From: Bradyrhizobium sp. Tv2a-2
Lineage (GTDB): Bacteria > Pseudomonadota > Alphaproteobacteria > Rhizobiales > Xanthobacteraceae
NCBI RefSeq assembly: GCF_000472425.1
Contig: NZ_AXAI01000005.1
Span: 310,001 to 374,000, forward strand
Reading direction: 5' to 3'
Length of the DNA: 64,000 nucleotides
In this document: positions 28,554 through 37,169 of the stretch, piece by piece
Layout: each line of letters opens with the position of its first letter
Numbering within the stretch: the first letter of the stretch is position 1
Position numbers and translations under genes: made by a program
Notes under the pieces: model-generated
What the model saw: the letters and a program-made list of their open reading frames with translations, nothing else
Database searches by the model: none
Told to the model about the DNA's origin: nothing

Positions 28554-30166
28554 GGCCGCGCCACCGAGAACTGCATGCGTTGGGGCTGCCGCGCCTCGGC
28601 TTCGCGGCAGATCGCGAGCACCTCGCCAAGGACTCTCCGGGTGTCGCGGGGATCGATGACGCCATCGTCGAGCACACGGGCGCTGGTGGAGAACACGTCC
28701 ATCTGGCCGTCGAACACGCCGATGATCTCAGCCTTCATCGCGTCCAGCTTCTCCTTCTCGATTGATTTGCCACGCCGCGCGGCGGCGGCTTCGGTCACGA
28801 TCGCCATGGTCTCGGCTGCCTGCTCGCCGCCCATCACCGCCGTCTTGGCATTGGGCCAGGAGAAGCAGAAGCGCGGATGGAAGCCGCGGCCGCACATGCC
28901 GTAATTGCCCGCGCCGAAGGATGCGCCGCAGTAGATCGTGATCTGCGGCACGGTCGCCGAGGTCACCGCCTGGATCATCTTCGAGCCGTGCTTGATCATG
29001 CCGGCCTCTTCATAGGCCCGGCCGACCATGTAGCCGGTGGTGTTATTGAGATAGAGCAGCGGCGTGCGCGACTGGCAGCAGGCCTGGATGAAATGAGTGG
29101 CCTTGTTGGCGCCTGCGGGATCGAGCGGCCCGTTATTGGTGACGATGCCGATGGCCTGCCCCTCGATGCGGGCGTGGCCGCAGACTGTGGCAGGCCCGTA
29201 GTTGGGACCGAACTCGGTGAAATCGGAATCGTCGATGATGCGCGCGATCGCCTGGCGCATGTCGACCGGGCGCTTGTGGTCCATCGGCATGATGCCGAGC
29301 AGCTCCTCCTGGTCATAGCGCGGCGGGCGATAGTCGTCGTTGCTGGCGCGTGGCCGGTCCCATTCGAGCGCGGCCATGATCTCGCGCGCGATCCGCAACG
29401 CGTCGCGATCGTCCTCGGCGAGATAATCGCCGAGCCCGGAGATCGAGGTATGCATCTCGGCGCCGCCGAGTTCTTCCTCCGTTGCGATCTCCCCTGTCGC
29501 GGCCTTCAGGAGTGGAGGTCCCGCGAGAAACGCGCGGGTGCGGCCGCGCACCATGACGATGTAGTCGGAGAGGCCAGTCTGATAGGCGCCGCCCGCCGTG
29601 GACGAGCCGTGCGTGACCGTGACCACGGGAAGCCCCGCGGCCGACAGCCTTGCGAGGTTGCGAAAGATGTTGCCGCCGCGGACGAAATCCTCGACCCGGT
29701 AGCGCAAGAGATTGGCGCCGGCGCTTTCGACCAGCTGCACATAGGGCAGCTTGTTCTCCAGCGCGAGCTCCTGCACCCGCAGGGTCTTGTCGAGACCATA
29801 GGGCTGCAGCGCGCCGGCATCGATGCCGGCGTCGTTGGCGCTGACCATGCAGCGCACGCCGGAGACGAAGCCGATACCGGCGATCACGCCGCCGCCCGGG
29901 ACGCTTTTGTCGGGGTCGGCGACGTCGAACATGTAGCCGGTGAGCGTCGATAGCTCCAGAAAAGGCGTGCCGGGATCGAGCACCAGCGCCACGCGCTCGC
30001 GCGGCAACAGCTGGCCGCGCTTGTGGAAGCGGTCCTTGGCGGCGGCGGACGCTGCGCGCGTGCGCTGTTCCAGCGCGCGCATGCGCGCAATCAACGCCAG
30101 CATGCCGTCGCGGTTGGCCTTGAAGGCCGCACCGCCGGGGGCGAGGGTGTTTTCAATGATGGCCAT
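28550..30166 (-). CDS. acyl-CoA carboxylase beta subunit (carboxyltransferase)
   Basis: 538-residue carboxyltransferase transferring CO2 from biotin to an acyl-CoA. The N-terminal half has the acyl-CoA site (VESAGANL, HGSSTAGGAYQTGLSDY). The C-terminal half has the biotin site (GASFGAGNYGMCGRGF, MGGEQAAETMA). The stretch RFHKRGQLLPRERVA with FLELSTLTGYMF reminds me of geranyl-CoA carboxylase AtuC as much as of methylcrotonyl-CoA carboxylase LiuB; this is from memory. Either way a branched enoyl-CoA substrate is the best guess. It is translationally coupled to the alpha subunit. A 90-bp repeat separates it from the upstream BKACE gene. Confidence 0.9.
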   Translation of the reverse strand: MAIIENTLAPGGAAFKANRDGMLALIARMRALEQRTRAASAAAKDRFHKRGQLLPRERVALVLDPGTPFLELSTLTGYMFDVADPDKSVPGGGVIAGIGFVSGVRCMVSANDAGIDAGALQPYGLDKTLRVQELALENKLPYVQLVESAGANLLRYRVEDFVRGGNIFRNLARLSAAGLPVVTVTHGSSTAGGAYQTGLSDYIVMVRGRTRAFLAGPPLLKAATGEIATEEELGGAEMHTSISGLGDYLAEDDRDALRIAREIMAALEWDRPRASNDDYRPPRYDQEELLGIMPMDHKRPVDMRQAIARIIDDSDFTEFGPNYGPATVCGHARIEGQAIGIVTNNGPLDPAGANKATHFIQACCQSRTPLLYLNNTTGYMVGRAYEEAGMIKHGSKMIQAVTSATVPQITIYCGASFGAGNYGMCGRGFHPRFCFSWPNAKTAVMGGEQAAETMAIVTEAAAARRGKSIEKEKLDAMKAEIIGVFDGQMDVFSTSARVLDDGVIDPRDTRRVLGEVLAICREAEARQPQRMQFSVARP

Positions 30167-30180
30167 GGACGTCCTTGCTC

Positions 30181-30270
30181 GTCATTCCGGGGCGCGCAAG
30201 CGTGAACCCGGAATCCAGAAGTTGTGGCGCGAGATTCCGGGTTCGCGCGTTCCGCGCGCCCCGGAATGAC
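30181..30270. repeat. GGAATGAC-type palindromic intergenic repeat, copy 2
   Basis: 90-bp imperfect palindrome, GTCATTCCGGGGCGCG to CGCGCCCCGGAATGAC. The inner part contains TTGTGGCGCGAGATTCCGGG. It lies between the BKACE gene and the carboxylase genes, which share a strand, so it may modulate readthrough in this unit. Confidence 0.85.
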
Positions 30271-30283
30271 GGAGTAAAGCGGC

Positions 30284-31150
30284 TCAGTTCCTCACCCCGA
30301 AAATCTGCCGCGCCTCCGCCGGCGTCGCGATCTCACGACCCGCACGGCGTGCGCAGGCCGCAAGCCCCTCGACCAGCGGGCCGTTCGACTCCACCTTGGT
30401 ACCGTCACCGAGATAGAAGGTGTCCTCCAGCCCGCTGCGCAGATGGCCGCCGAGCTCGGCGCAGCGCTGGTGCAGCGGCCAGATCTCGGCGCGGCCGATC
30501 GCGGTGACCTGCCAATGCGCGTCCGGCTGTTTCAGCTTCAGCAGGATCGGCAGCAGCTCGGGATCGGCGGGCATGCCTGAGGCCACGCCCATTACGAAAT
30601 TATATTCGAGCGGGCCGTCATACATGCCGGTCTGCCGATACATGCCGACACAGCGCACGATGCCGACATCGAAACACTCAAACTCCGGAATCGTGTTCGC
30701 CGCCTTCATCACGTTGAGATAGTCCTGAACCTTCTCCACCGAATTGTCGAACATCATCGGCGGCCAGGCCCATGTATTGTCGGCCTTCACCTTCAGATAA
30801 TTCAGTGAGCCGGCGTTGCAGGCAGCGATCTCCGGCTTCGTCTCGCGGATGCAATCGAGCGCGCCGGAATAATTGGGCCCCGACACGCCGGAGGTGTGGT
30901 TGATGATCACCCCAGGGCAGGCCTCGCGGATCGCCTGCTGGATCTCGCGGGAAACGCTGACCTCCCAGGACGGCAGATGGCCCTTGTTCGGCGCCTGCTG
31001 GCGCAGATGGATATGCATGATGCTGGCGCCGGCCTCAAAGGCGCGCTTGGCCTCACGCGCCATTTCTTCCGGCGTCACCGGGACATGATGCTGCTTGGGA
31101 TCGGTCAGCACGCCGTTCAGCGCGCAGGTGATGACGGCCTTGTTGCTCAT
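30284..31150 (-). CDS. BKACE family protein (beta-keto acid cleavage enzyme, DUF849)
   Basis: 288-residue TIM-barrel metalloenzyme of the family typified by 3-keto-5-aminohexanoate cleavage enzyme. That family condenses a beta-keto acid with acetyl-CoA to give acetoacetate and a new acyl-CoA. Zn ligands His46 and His48 (MHIHLR) are at the same numbers as in Kce. RSGLED supplies Arg238, Glu242 and Asp243, equivalent to the catalytic and metal residues. The segment after the His pair reads LRQQ rather than the usual VRD. Context with a biotin carboxylase, dehydrogenases and ligase suggests a carboxylate catabolic route. The actual beta-keto acid is unknown. Confidence 0.88.
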   Translation of the reverse strand: MSNKAVITCALNGVLTDPKQHHVPVTPEEMAREAKRAFEAGASIMHIHLRQQAPNKGHLPSWEVSVSREIQQAIREACPGVIINHTSGVSGPNYSGALDCIRETKPEIAACNAGSLNYLKVKADNTWAWPPMMFDNSVEKVQDYLNVMKAANTIPEFECFDVGIVRCVGMYRQTGMYDGPLEYNFVMGVASGMPADPELLPILLKLKQPDAHWQVTAIGRAEIWPLHQRCAELGGHLRSGLEDTFYLGDGTKVESNGPLVEGLAACARRAGREIATPAEARQIFGVRN

Positions 31151-31204
31151 GCGGGCGGCTTCAATCTCATGGAGGGATCGATGCCGGCGATGATGCGTAC
31201 GACC

Positions 31205-32023
31205 TCACGTGGCTTCTTGCGTCAACCCGCTGCCCGCGGCCTCCATAAGGCCGGCATGATAGATCGCAAGGTCCCGCGAGCCCGAGAAGATCGCGCGTGG
31301 CTTCAGGCCATAGAAGCGGCGGATCGAATGGCTGAAATGGGTGGAATCGGGATAGCCGATGTCCTGGGCGAGATGCGCGAGATTGAGGTCCTGATTGGCG
31401 AAATGCAACAGATGGCGTGCTCGCTTCCAGGCTCGGAACGAGCGGAAGGAGATGCCGGTTTCCTGCTTGAACAGATGCAGGAAGCGCGAGGCCGATAATC
31501 CCGCTTCCGACGCGCAGCTCGCCGCGGTGACCGGCTCGCCGCAGAAGCGGCCGATCTGCACGATCGCCTTGACGACGCGCGGATCGAGCTCGCGCGCGGG
31601 CAAGGCCTCGCCAAAGCACATGCGGTCGAACGCGTGCGACGTGATGTCGTCGCGACGGGCGCGGCCGAGCAACTCGCCATAGGCGGCGCGGATACGTTGG
31701 ACGAAGAGTTCACGCTCCTCGCCCATCAGGCGCTTGATCAGATCGTCGAGGCTACCGGGACGGACGCTTTCCGGCTCGATGGTCACGCTGATGACCGAGC
31801 GATGGTCGCTCGTTACCGTGTGGCGGACGTTCGGCGCCACCGCCAGCAATTCTCCGTAAGCTTCGCGGCCGTCGGCGGTCGAAAGCCACAGCCCATCGCG
31901 GATTGCGACATAGACATGGCACGCGCCCGAGCAGCGCGCCCGGGGCCGGCCCAGCAGACCCGCATAAAAGACGCGCTCCGGCGTGATCAACATCAGGTGG
32001 CCTGATGTGCCCTTCTCGTCCAT
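31205..32023 (-). CDS. AraC family transcriptional regulator
   Basis: 272-residue regulator. The N-terminal half is a cupin-like or effector region, opening MDEKGTSGHLMLITPERVFYAG. The C-terminal double HTH (about residues 170-265) includes CASEAGLSASRFLHLFKQETG and AQDIGYPDSTHFSHSIRRFYG. ATG at 32023 is preferred because GAGGAG lies 6-9 nt upstream; the open frame to 32152 runs into a repeat. It lies 54 bp upstream of the BKACE gene on the same strand, so it probably controls the BKACE-carboxylase unit in response to its substrate. Confidence 0.88.
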   Translation of the reverse strand: MDEKGTSGHLMLITPERVFYAGLLGRPRARCSGACHVYVAIRDGLWLSTADGREAYGELLAVAPNVRHTVTSDHRSVISVTIEPESVRPGSLDDLIKRLMGEERELFVQRIRAAYGELLGRARRDDITSHAFDRMCFGEALPARELDPRVVKAIVQIGRFCGEPVTAASCASEAGLSASRFLHLFKQETGISFRSFRAWKRARHLLHFANQDLNLAHLAQDIGYPDSTHFSHSIRRFYGLKPRAIFSGSRDLAIYHAGLMEAAGSGLTQEAT

Positions 32024-32126
32024 CGGTTTCGCTCCTCGTCGCGCGGCTCTTTGGCCGTTCGCGTTTGCGAGGCAAGATAGCGCAAATTCGGCCGCTGTCA
32101 CACGGAGATAGGTTAAAACGGAGGAC

Positions 32127-32219
32127 GTCATTCCGGGGCAATGCGACAGCATTGAACCCGGAATCTGGAACTTGTGGCGGGAGATTCCGGGTTCGCGCTC
32201 ACGCGCGCCCCGGAATGAC
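32127..32219. repeat. GGAATGAC-type palindromic intergenic repeat, copy 3
   Basis: 93-bp element, GTCATTCCGGGG to CGCGCCCCGGAATGAC. Its inner segment (ACTTGTGGCGGGAGATTCC) is nearly identical to copy 2 in the same orientation. It lies between the AraC and GST genes. Confidence 0.85.
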
Positions 32220-32231
32220 GAGCCAACTGAA

Positions 32232-32888
32232 CTACGCCCTTACCCGCGGCGCGACGTTCTGCTCGACGCCGGCGCGGCGTTCGGCCGCAACGGCTCGCTT
32301 GTAGCCCTCGCGGGCCTGCAACCGCGCCCAATAGGCCGTGACGTTCGGCCCGAAATCCTTGGCGAGACCAATTGTGTCGGCAAGCCGCAACGCGTAGCCG
32401 ATCACGATGTCGGCGGCAGTAAAGCGGCCGGCGCACAGCGTCTCGCTACTCGCGGTCGCGGCCTCGACCGCCCGCAGCCGGCCCAGGAACCATTTGGCAT
32501 AATCGGTCGCCACTTGCGGATTGCGGCGCTCCTCGGGCTCGAGCTGGCTGTAGCGGAGCACCAGCGTCTGCGGAAAGGTCAGCGTGGCGTCGCTGAAATA
32601 CATCCAGTTGAGAAACGTGCCATAGGCCGGCTCATCCTGGCCGACCATCAACGGTGTCGGGCCGTGCTTGGTACCTAGATAATGGCAGATGCCGGAAGAT
32701 TCCGTCATCTTGACGTCGCCGTCGATCATCAGGGGAATGGTGCCGAGGGGGTTCAGCGCCAGATAATCCTTTGCGAACACGCGTGGCGGGAACAGCAGCA
32801 TTTTCAGCTGATAGGCGAGCCCCATCTCCTCGAGCATCCAGAGCGGACGGAACGAGCGCGCGCCGTCGCAATGATAAAGCGTGATCAT
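32232..32888 (-). CDS. glutathione S-transferase family protein
   Basis: 218-residue cytosolic GST. The N-terminal thioredoxin-like domain (residues 1-80) has SFRPLWMLEEMG, the cis-Pro LNPLGTIPLM and the glutathione gamma-glutamyl contact MTESSGICHYL. The helical C-terminal domain contains CAGRFTAADIVIGYALRL, the N-capping-box region. The ATG at 32888 is 11 bp downstream of the stop of the acyl-CoA dehydrogenase gene, so it is likely co-transcribed. It may handle an electrophilic intermediate of the pathway, but the second substrate is not predictable. Confidence 0.9.
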   Translation of the reverse strand: MITLYHCDGARSFRPLWMLEEMGLAYQLKMLLFPPRVFAKDYLALNPLGTIPLMIDGDVKMTESSGICHYLGTKHGPTPLMVGQDEPAYGTFLNWMYFSDATLTFPQTLVLRYSQLEPEERRNPQVATDYAKWFLGRLRAVEAATASSETLCAGRFTAADIVIGYALRLADTIGLAKDFGPNVTAYWARLQAREGYKRAVAAERRAGVEQNVAPRVRA

Positions 32889-32898
32889 CGGCCCTGTC

Positions 32899-34053
32899 CT
32901 ACTTTTGCGCGGGCAATGTGCCCATCATCTTGCATAACACCATCAGCATCACCTCGTCCGCGCCGCCGCCGATCGAAGTGAGACGGCTGTCGCGATAGGC
33001 GCGGCTGACCGGCGTCTCGTTCATGAAACCCATGCCGCCCCAGAATTGCAGGCAGGCGTCAGTCAACTCGCGCCCGAGGCGGCCCGCTTTGAGCTTGGCC
33101 ATGGTGGCAAGCCTGGTCACGTCCTCGCCGGCAACAAGTGCTTCGGCGGCACGGTAGATCAGCGCGCGCAACAATTCGACCTCGGTCTGCAGCTCCGCGA
33201 GCCTGAAATGCACCACCTGGTTGTCGAGGATGCTCTGGCCGAACGCCTTGCGGTTGCGGGTGTATTCGATGGTCTCGTCGATGATGAACTCATGCGCCTT
33301 CAGGCAGGCGGCCGCGCCCCACAGACGCTCCTCCTGGAACTGGATCATCTGATAGGTAAAGCCCTTGCCTTCCTCGCCGATGCGGTTGCGCTTGGGCACC
33401 CGCACATTGTCGAAGAAGATCTGCGCAGTGTCGGACGAGCGCATGCCCATCTTGTCGAGGGTGCGCGCGACGGTAACGCCCTTGCTCTTCATCGGAACGC
33501 AGATCAACGATTTGTTGCGATGGACCTGGCCGTCGCTGGTGTTGGCAAGCAGGCAGATCCAGTCGGCCTGTGCGCCGTTGGTAATCCACATCTTGCCGCC
33601 ATTGATGACATAGTCGTCGCCATCGGAGCGGGCATTGGTCTTGATGGAGGCGACGTCGGAGCCGGCGCCCGGCTCGGAGACGCCGACGCAGGCGACCATG
33701 TCGCCTGCGATTGCGGGGGCCAGGAACTCGCGCCGCACCTCGTCGGAGCCGAAGCGCGCGAGCGCGGGCGTCGCCATATCGGTCTGCACCCCGATCGCCA
33801 TCGGCACGCCGCCGCATTTGATGGCGCCCAGTTCCTCCGCCATCATCAACGCGTAGGAATAATCGAGCCCGGAGCCACCGAACTCCACCGGCTTGTTCAG
33901 GCCCAGAAAGCCGAGATCGCCGAGCTTCTTGAATAGCTCATGCGCCGGGAAGGCACCGGCCTCTTCCCACGCATCGACATGGGGATTGATCTCGCTTGCG
34001 ATTAATTTTTGCAAGCTCCGACGGACTTCGTCGTGTTCGCTGGTGAAGAGCAT
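32899..34053 (-). CDS. acyl-CoA dehydrogenase, LCAD/AtuD-like
   Basis: 384-residue flavoprotein of normal length. The FAD and substrate segments are intact (VGVSEPGAGSDVASI, GGKMWITNGAQADW, EYTRNRKAFGQ). The C-terminal motif reads SIGGGADEVML, so the Glu of the MCAD-type YEGT motif is replaced by Gly. The catalytic base is then expected in the DETIEYTRNR helix, as in LCAD. From memory the GGGADEVML ending is also found in citronellyl-CoA dehydrogenase AtuD. It lies between another dehydrogenase and a GST gene on the same strand. Confidence 0.9.
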   Translation of the reverse strand: MLFTSEHDEVRRSLQKLIASEINPHVDAWEEAGAFPAHELFKKLGDLGFLGLNKPVEFGGSGLDYSYALMMAEELGAIKCGGVPMAIGVQTDMATPALARFGSDEVRREFLAPAIAGDMVACVGVSEPGAGSDVASIKTNARSDGDDYVINGGKMWITNGAQADWICLLANTSDGQVHRNKSLICVPMKSKGVTVARTLDKMGMRSSDTAQIFFDNVRVPKRNRIGEEGKGFTYQMIQFQEERLWGAAACLKAHEFIIDETIEYTRNRKAFGQSILDNQVVHFRLAELQTEVELLRALIYRAAEALVAGEDVTRLATMAKLKAGRLGRELTDACLQFWGGMGFMNETPVSRAYRDSRLTSIGGGADEVMLMVLCKMMGTLPAQK

Positions 34054-34133
34054 GATTTCTATTCGCCTCCAATCGGCACTCGCGTTTTGGGCACGTCAAG
34101 CCCGGCCATGACGGAGAGAGCACGGAACACCAG

Positions 34134-35270
34134 TCACAGTCCCATCTGCCGGCTGGCGAGATCCTTCATGATCTCTTCCGTGCCGCCGCCGATCGCATTG
34201 ACCTTGACCTCGCGGTAGATGCGCTCGACCTTGACACCGCGCATGAAGCCGGCGCCACCGAAAATCTGAACCGCTTCCGACGCGCAGAAGGCCATGGTTT
34301 GCGTGGCCTGGTTCTTCATCATGCAGATTTCCGCGACCGGGCTCTCGCCCTGCTCCAGCCGCCAGGCCAGCATTTCGAGCATCGCCTGCGACGCTGCGAC
34401 CTTCTGGGCCATGTCGACGATCTTGTGCCTGATGACCTGGTGCTGGGCGATCGGCTTGCCGAAGGTCTTGCGCTCCTTGGCGTACGCAATAGCTTCTTCC
34501 AGGCAGACGCGGGCATAGGCCGTGCAGCTTGCCGCCATGCCCATCCGCTCGCTGTTGAAATTCCGCATGATGAGCTTGAAGCCCTGCCCCTCCTGGCCGA
34601 GCAGATTCGTCGCCGGCACACGGCAATCGTCGAAATGCAGCGTCGCGGTGTCGGACGCCCACCAGCCCATTTTCTTGAGTTTGGTCCGCGACAGCCCCGG
34701 CGTGTCGCCCTCGATCAGGAGCAGGCTGACGCCGCCGGCGCCCTCGCCGCCGGTCCGCACGGCGACCGTCAGATAATCGGCACGCACGCCCGAGGTAATG
34801 AAGGTCTTCTCGCCGTTCACGATGTAATGGTCGCCGTCGCGGCGAGCGCACGTGCGCAAATTGGCGACATCCGATCCGCCGCTCGGCTCGGTGATGGCGA
34901 GCGCGGAGATCTTCCTGCCCGACAGCACTTCCGGCAGCACCCGCGCCTTCACCTCGTCCCGTGCGGCGCGCGCAATCGGCGGCGAGCCGATGGTGTGGCT
35001 CATCAGGCTCGCGGAGATGCCGCCGGCCCCGGCCCGCGCCAGCTCCTGGCTCGCCACGATCTTCATGAACTGGTCGGCCGGGCTGCCGCCGAATTCTTCG
35101 GGAAAGCCGAGGCCGAGAAGGCCGATCTCGGCGGCCTTGCCATAAAGCGCGCGTGGAAATTCGCCGGCCTCGTCCCATTCATGGGCATGAGGTTCGATCT
35201 CCTTCGCGACAAAGCGGCGCATGACCTGCCGAAAGGCCTCATGTTCGGCGGTATAGAATGGGCTGTTCAT
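34134..35270 (-). CDS. acyl-CoA dehydrogenase, LCAD-like (second copy)
   Basis: 378-residue acyl-CoA dehydrogenase. It has the three domain marks ALAITEPSGGSDVANL, EKTFITSGVRADYL and YAKERKTFGKPIAQHQ. The C-terminal segment AIGGGTEEIMKDL again lacks the MCAD Glu and matches the LCAD pattern. It is the first gene of a minus-strand unit with the second dehydrogenase (80 bp on) and the GST gene. It is divergent from an acyl-CoA ligase, with which it probably shares a regulated promoter region. Two tandem dehydrogenases suggest either two sequential oxidations or a heteromeric enzyme. Confidence 0.9.
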   Translation of the reverse strand: MNSPFYTAEHEAFRQVMRRFVAKEIEPHAHEWDEAGEFPRALYGKAAEIGLLGLGFPEEFGGSPADQFMKIVASQELARAGAGGISASLMSHTIGSPPIARAARDEVKARVLPEVLSGRKISALAITEPSGGSDVANLRTCARRDGDHYIVNGEKTFITSGVRADYLTVAVRTGGEGAGGVSLLLIEGDTPGLSRTKLKKMGWWASDTATLHFDDCRVPATNLLGQEGQGFKLIMRNFNSERMGMAASCTAYARVCLEEAIAYAKERKTFGKPIAQHQVIRHKIVDMAQKVAASQAMLEMLAWRLEQGESPVAEICMMKNQATQTMAFCASEAVQIFGGAGFMRGVKVERIYREVKVNAIGGGTEEIMKDLASRQMGL

Positions 35271-35348
35271 CGATCGCGCGCCTCTTCAGCTCAAGCTGAC
35301 GAATCCGGCCGCAACATGCGCCGGCAAGGGCCGGACCAACTTGCGTCC

Positions 35349-35406
35349 AGTGGCTGGTCTCTTAACCACACATTCCGCGTGACGGAACGCGCTCGCGTCA
35401 GCCACT
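35349..35406. promoter_or_regulatory. nested inverted repeats in divergent promoter region
   Basis: Outer 8-bp arms AGTGGCTG/CAGCCACT (35349-35356 and 35399-35406) enclose an inner hairpin TTCCG-CGTGA-CGGAA (35373-35387). They sit in the 277-bp gap between divergently transcribed dehydrogenase and ligase genes. They could be an operator or a structured leader; this is inference from position and symmetry only. Confidence 0.3.
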
Positions 35407-35547
35407 CAACGCAAGACAGCTTTGGGCCAAACCGCGCCAACGTCGTTGACCATGCCCAAAAGTCCGGCTGGCGGGTTTTGCCCGGCTTAGGCATGCTGCA
35501 GGGCCCATAACGCGGCGCAAGATCGCGGTCATGGAGGGGAGAGAATT

Positions 35548-37098
35548 TTGCCGGTTCGACACTACGATTGGATTGCGCATTTTGCCCGCCGGACGCCTGA
35601 CAAGGTGGCTGCGGTCGATCTCGCCAGCGAACGCCGTTTCACCTATGCCGCGTTCGACGCGCGCATCTCGCGTCTCGCCTCTCATCTGCGCGAGGAGCTC
35701 AAGGTCGCGCGCGGCGACCGCGTCGCGGTGCTGGCGCTCAATACCACCGACACGCTGGAAATCCAGTTCGCCTGCGGCAGGTTAGGCGCGGTTTTCGTGC
35801 CGCTCAACACGCGGCTCACCGTGCCCGAGCTGCATTTCATCGTCGGCGACTGCGCGCCCAAGGTGATGGTGCATGACGCCGATCTCGCCGAGACGGCGCT
35901 TGCAGTCGCCAAGCTCTGCGATACAGCCTCGACGCTGAAGCTCGGACCTGACGGCAGCTACGAGCGTGCGATCGCATCGGCGACACCGCTCGCTGCAAGC
36001 GAAATGGTCACGCTCGATGACATCTCGACCATCATGTACACCTCGGGCACCACAGGCCTGCCCAAGGGCGCCATCATCAACCATGGCATGACCTTCTGGA
36101 ATTGCGTCAATCTCGGCGGCCCCGCCTATATCAGCCCGTCCTCGGTGCTGCTCACCGTGCTGCCGCTGTTTCACACCGGCGGGCTCAATTGCTACACCAA
36201 TCCGGTGCTGCATGCCGGCGGTACCGTGCTGATCATGCGCCAGTTCGACCCGGCGCTCGCACTGAAACTGATCAGCGATCCCGCGCAGGGCATCAACGTG
36301 TTCTTCGGCGTGCCCTCGATCTACCAGTTCATGGCACAACATCCCGCGTTCGAAGCCGCCGATTTCGGCCGGCTGATCATCGGCGGCGTCGGCGGCGCGC
36401 CGATGCCGGTGCCGCTGTTGCAGGTCTGGGAGGCACGCGGCGTCGCGCTGCAGCAGGGCTATGGCATGACCGAGACCTCGCCCGCCGTGCTTGCCCTCGA
36501 CCGCGAAGACGCCGCACGCAAGGCCGGCTCCGCCGGCAAGCCGGTGTTGCACACCGAAGTGCGCGTGGTGCGCCCCGACGGCACCGATTGCGCGGTCGGC
36601 GAACTTGGCGAACTCTGGGTGAAGGGCCCGAACATCACGCCCGGCTACTGGAACAGGCCGGACGCCAATGAGTCCTCCTTCACCGACGGCTGGCTGCACA
36701 CAGGTGACGCCACGCGCGTCGACGACGAGGGCTTCTACTACATCGTCGACCGCTGGAAGGACATGTACATCTCCGGCGGCGAGAACGTCTATCCGGCTGA
36801 GGTCGAGAGCGTCCTGCACCAACTTGGTGCGATTGCCGAGGCCGCCGTGATCGGCGTGCCCGATGCGCAATGGGGCGAGATCGGCATGGCCATCGTCGCG
36901 GTGAAACAGGGACAGTCGGTCACGGAAACCGAGGTCCTGGAGCATTGCGCGAAAAATCTCGCGCGCTTCAAGTGCCCGCGCCTGATCCGCTTTGTCGATG
37001 CGCTGCCGCGCAACGCCACCGGCAAGATTCACAAGCCCACCTTGCGCAAGAATTTTTCCATTGCCTCGGCCACCGACCTGGCCGGAGCTGCCTCGTGA
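35548..37098 (+). CDS. AMP-dependent acyl-CoA ligase
   Basis: 516-residue adenylate-forming acyl-CoA synthetase. P-loop motif MYTSGTTGLPKG (residues 163-174), A5-like motif QQGYGMTETSP, the hinge region VDRWKDMYISGGENVYP and the C-terminal catalytic Lys motif NATGKIHKPTLR are all present. TTG start with GGAGGGGAGAG upstream. It is divergent from the two LCAD-like dehydrogenases and followed by a binding-protein gene, so a route of import, CoA activation and dehydrogenation is suggested. The substrate is a carboxylic acid of unknown structure. Confidence 0.92.
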   Translation: MPVRHYDWIAHFARRTPDKVAAVDLASERRFTYAAFDARISRLASHLREELKVARGDRVAVLALNTTDTLEIQFACGRLGAVFVPLNTRLTVPELHFIVGDCAPKVMVHDADLAETALAVAKLCDTASTLKLGPDGSYERAIASATPLAASEMVTLDDISTIMYTSGTTGLPKGAIINHGMTFWNCVNLGGPAYISPSSVLLTVLPLFHTGGLNCYTNPVLHAGGTVLIMRQFDPALALKLISDPAQGINVFFGVPSIYQFMAQHPAFEAADFGRLIIGGVGGAPMPVPLLQVWEARGVALQQGYGMTETSPAVLALDREDAARKAGSAGKPVLHTEVRVVRPDGTDCAVGELGELWVKGPNITPGYWNRPDANESSFTDGWLHTGDATRVDDEGFYYIVDRWKDMYISGGENVYPAEVESVLHQLGAIAEAAVIGVPDAQWGEIGMAIVAVKQGQSVTETEVLEHCAKNLARFKCPRLIRFVDALPRNATGKIHKPTLRKNFSIASATDLAGAAS

Positions 37099-37169
37099 CC
37101 GGCGTATCCCGCCGGTTTCGTTTTTTGATGCCTGTCTCAACAACAATGAAAGTCCAGGGAATGCTCTCG

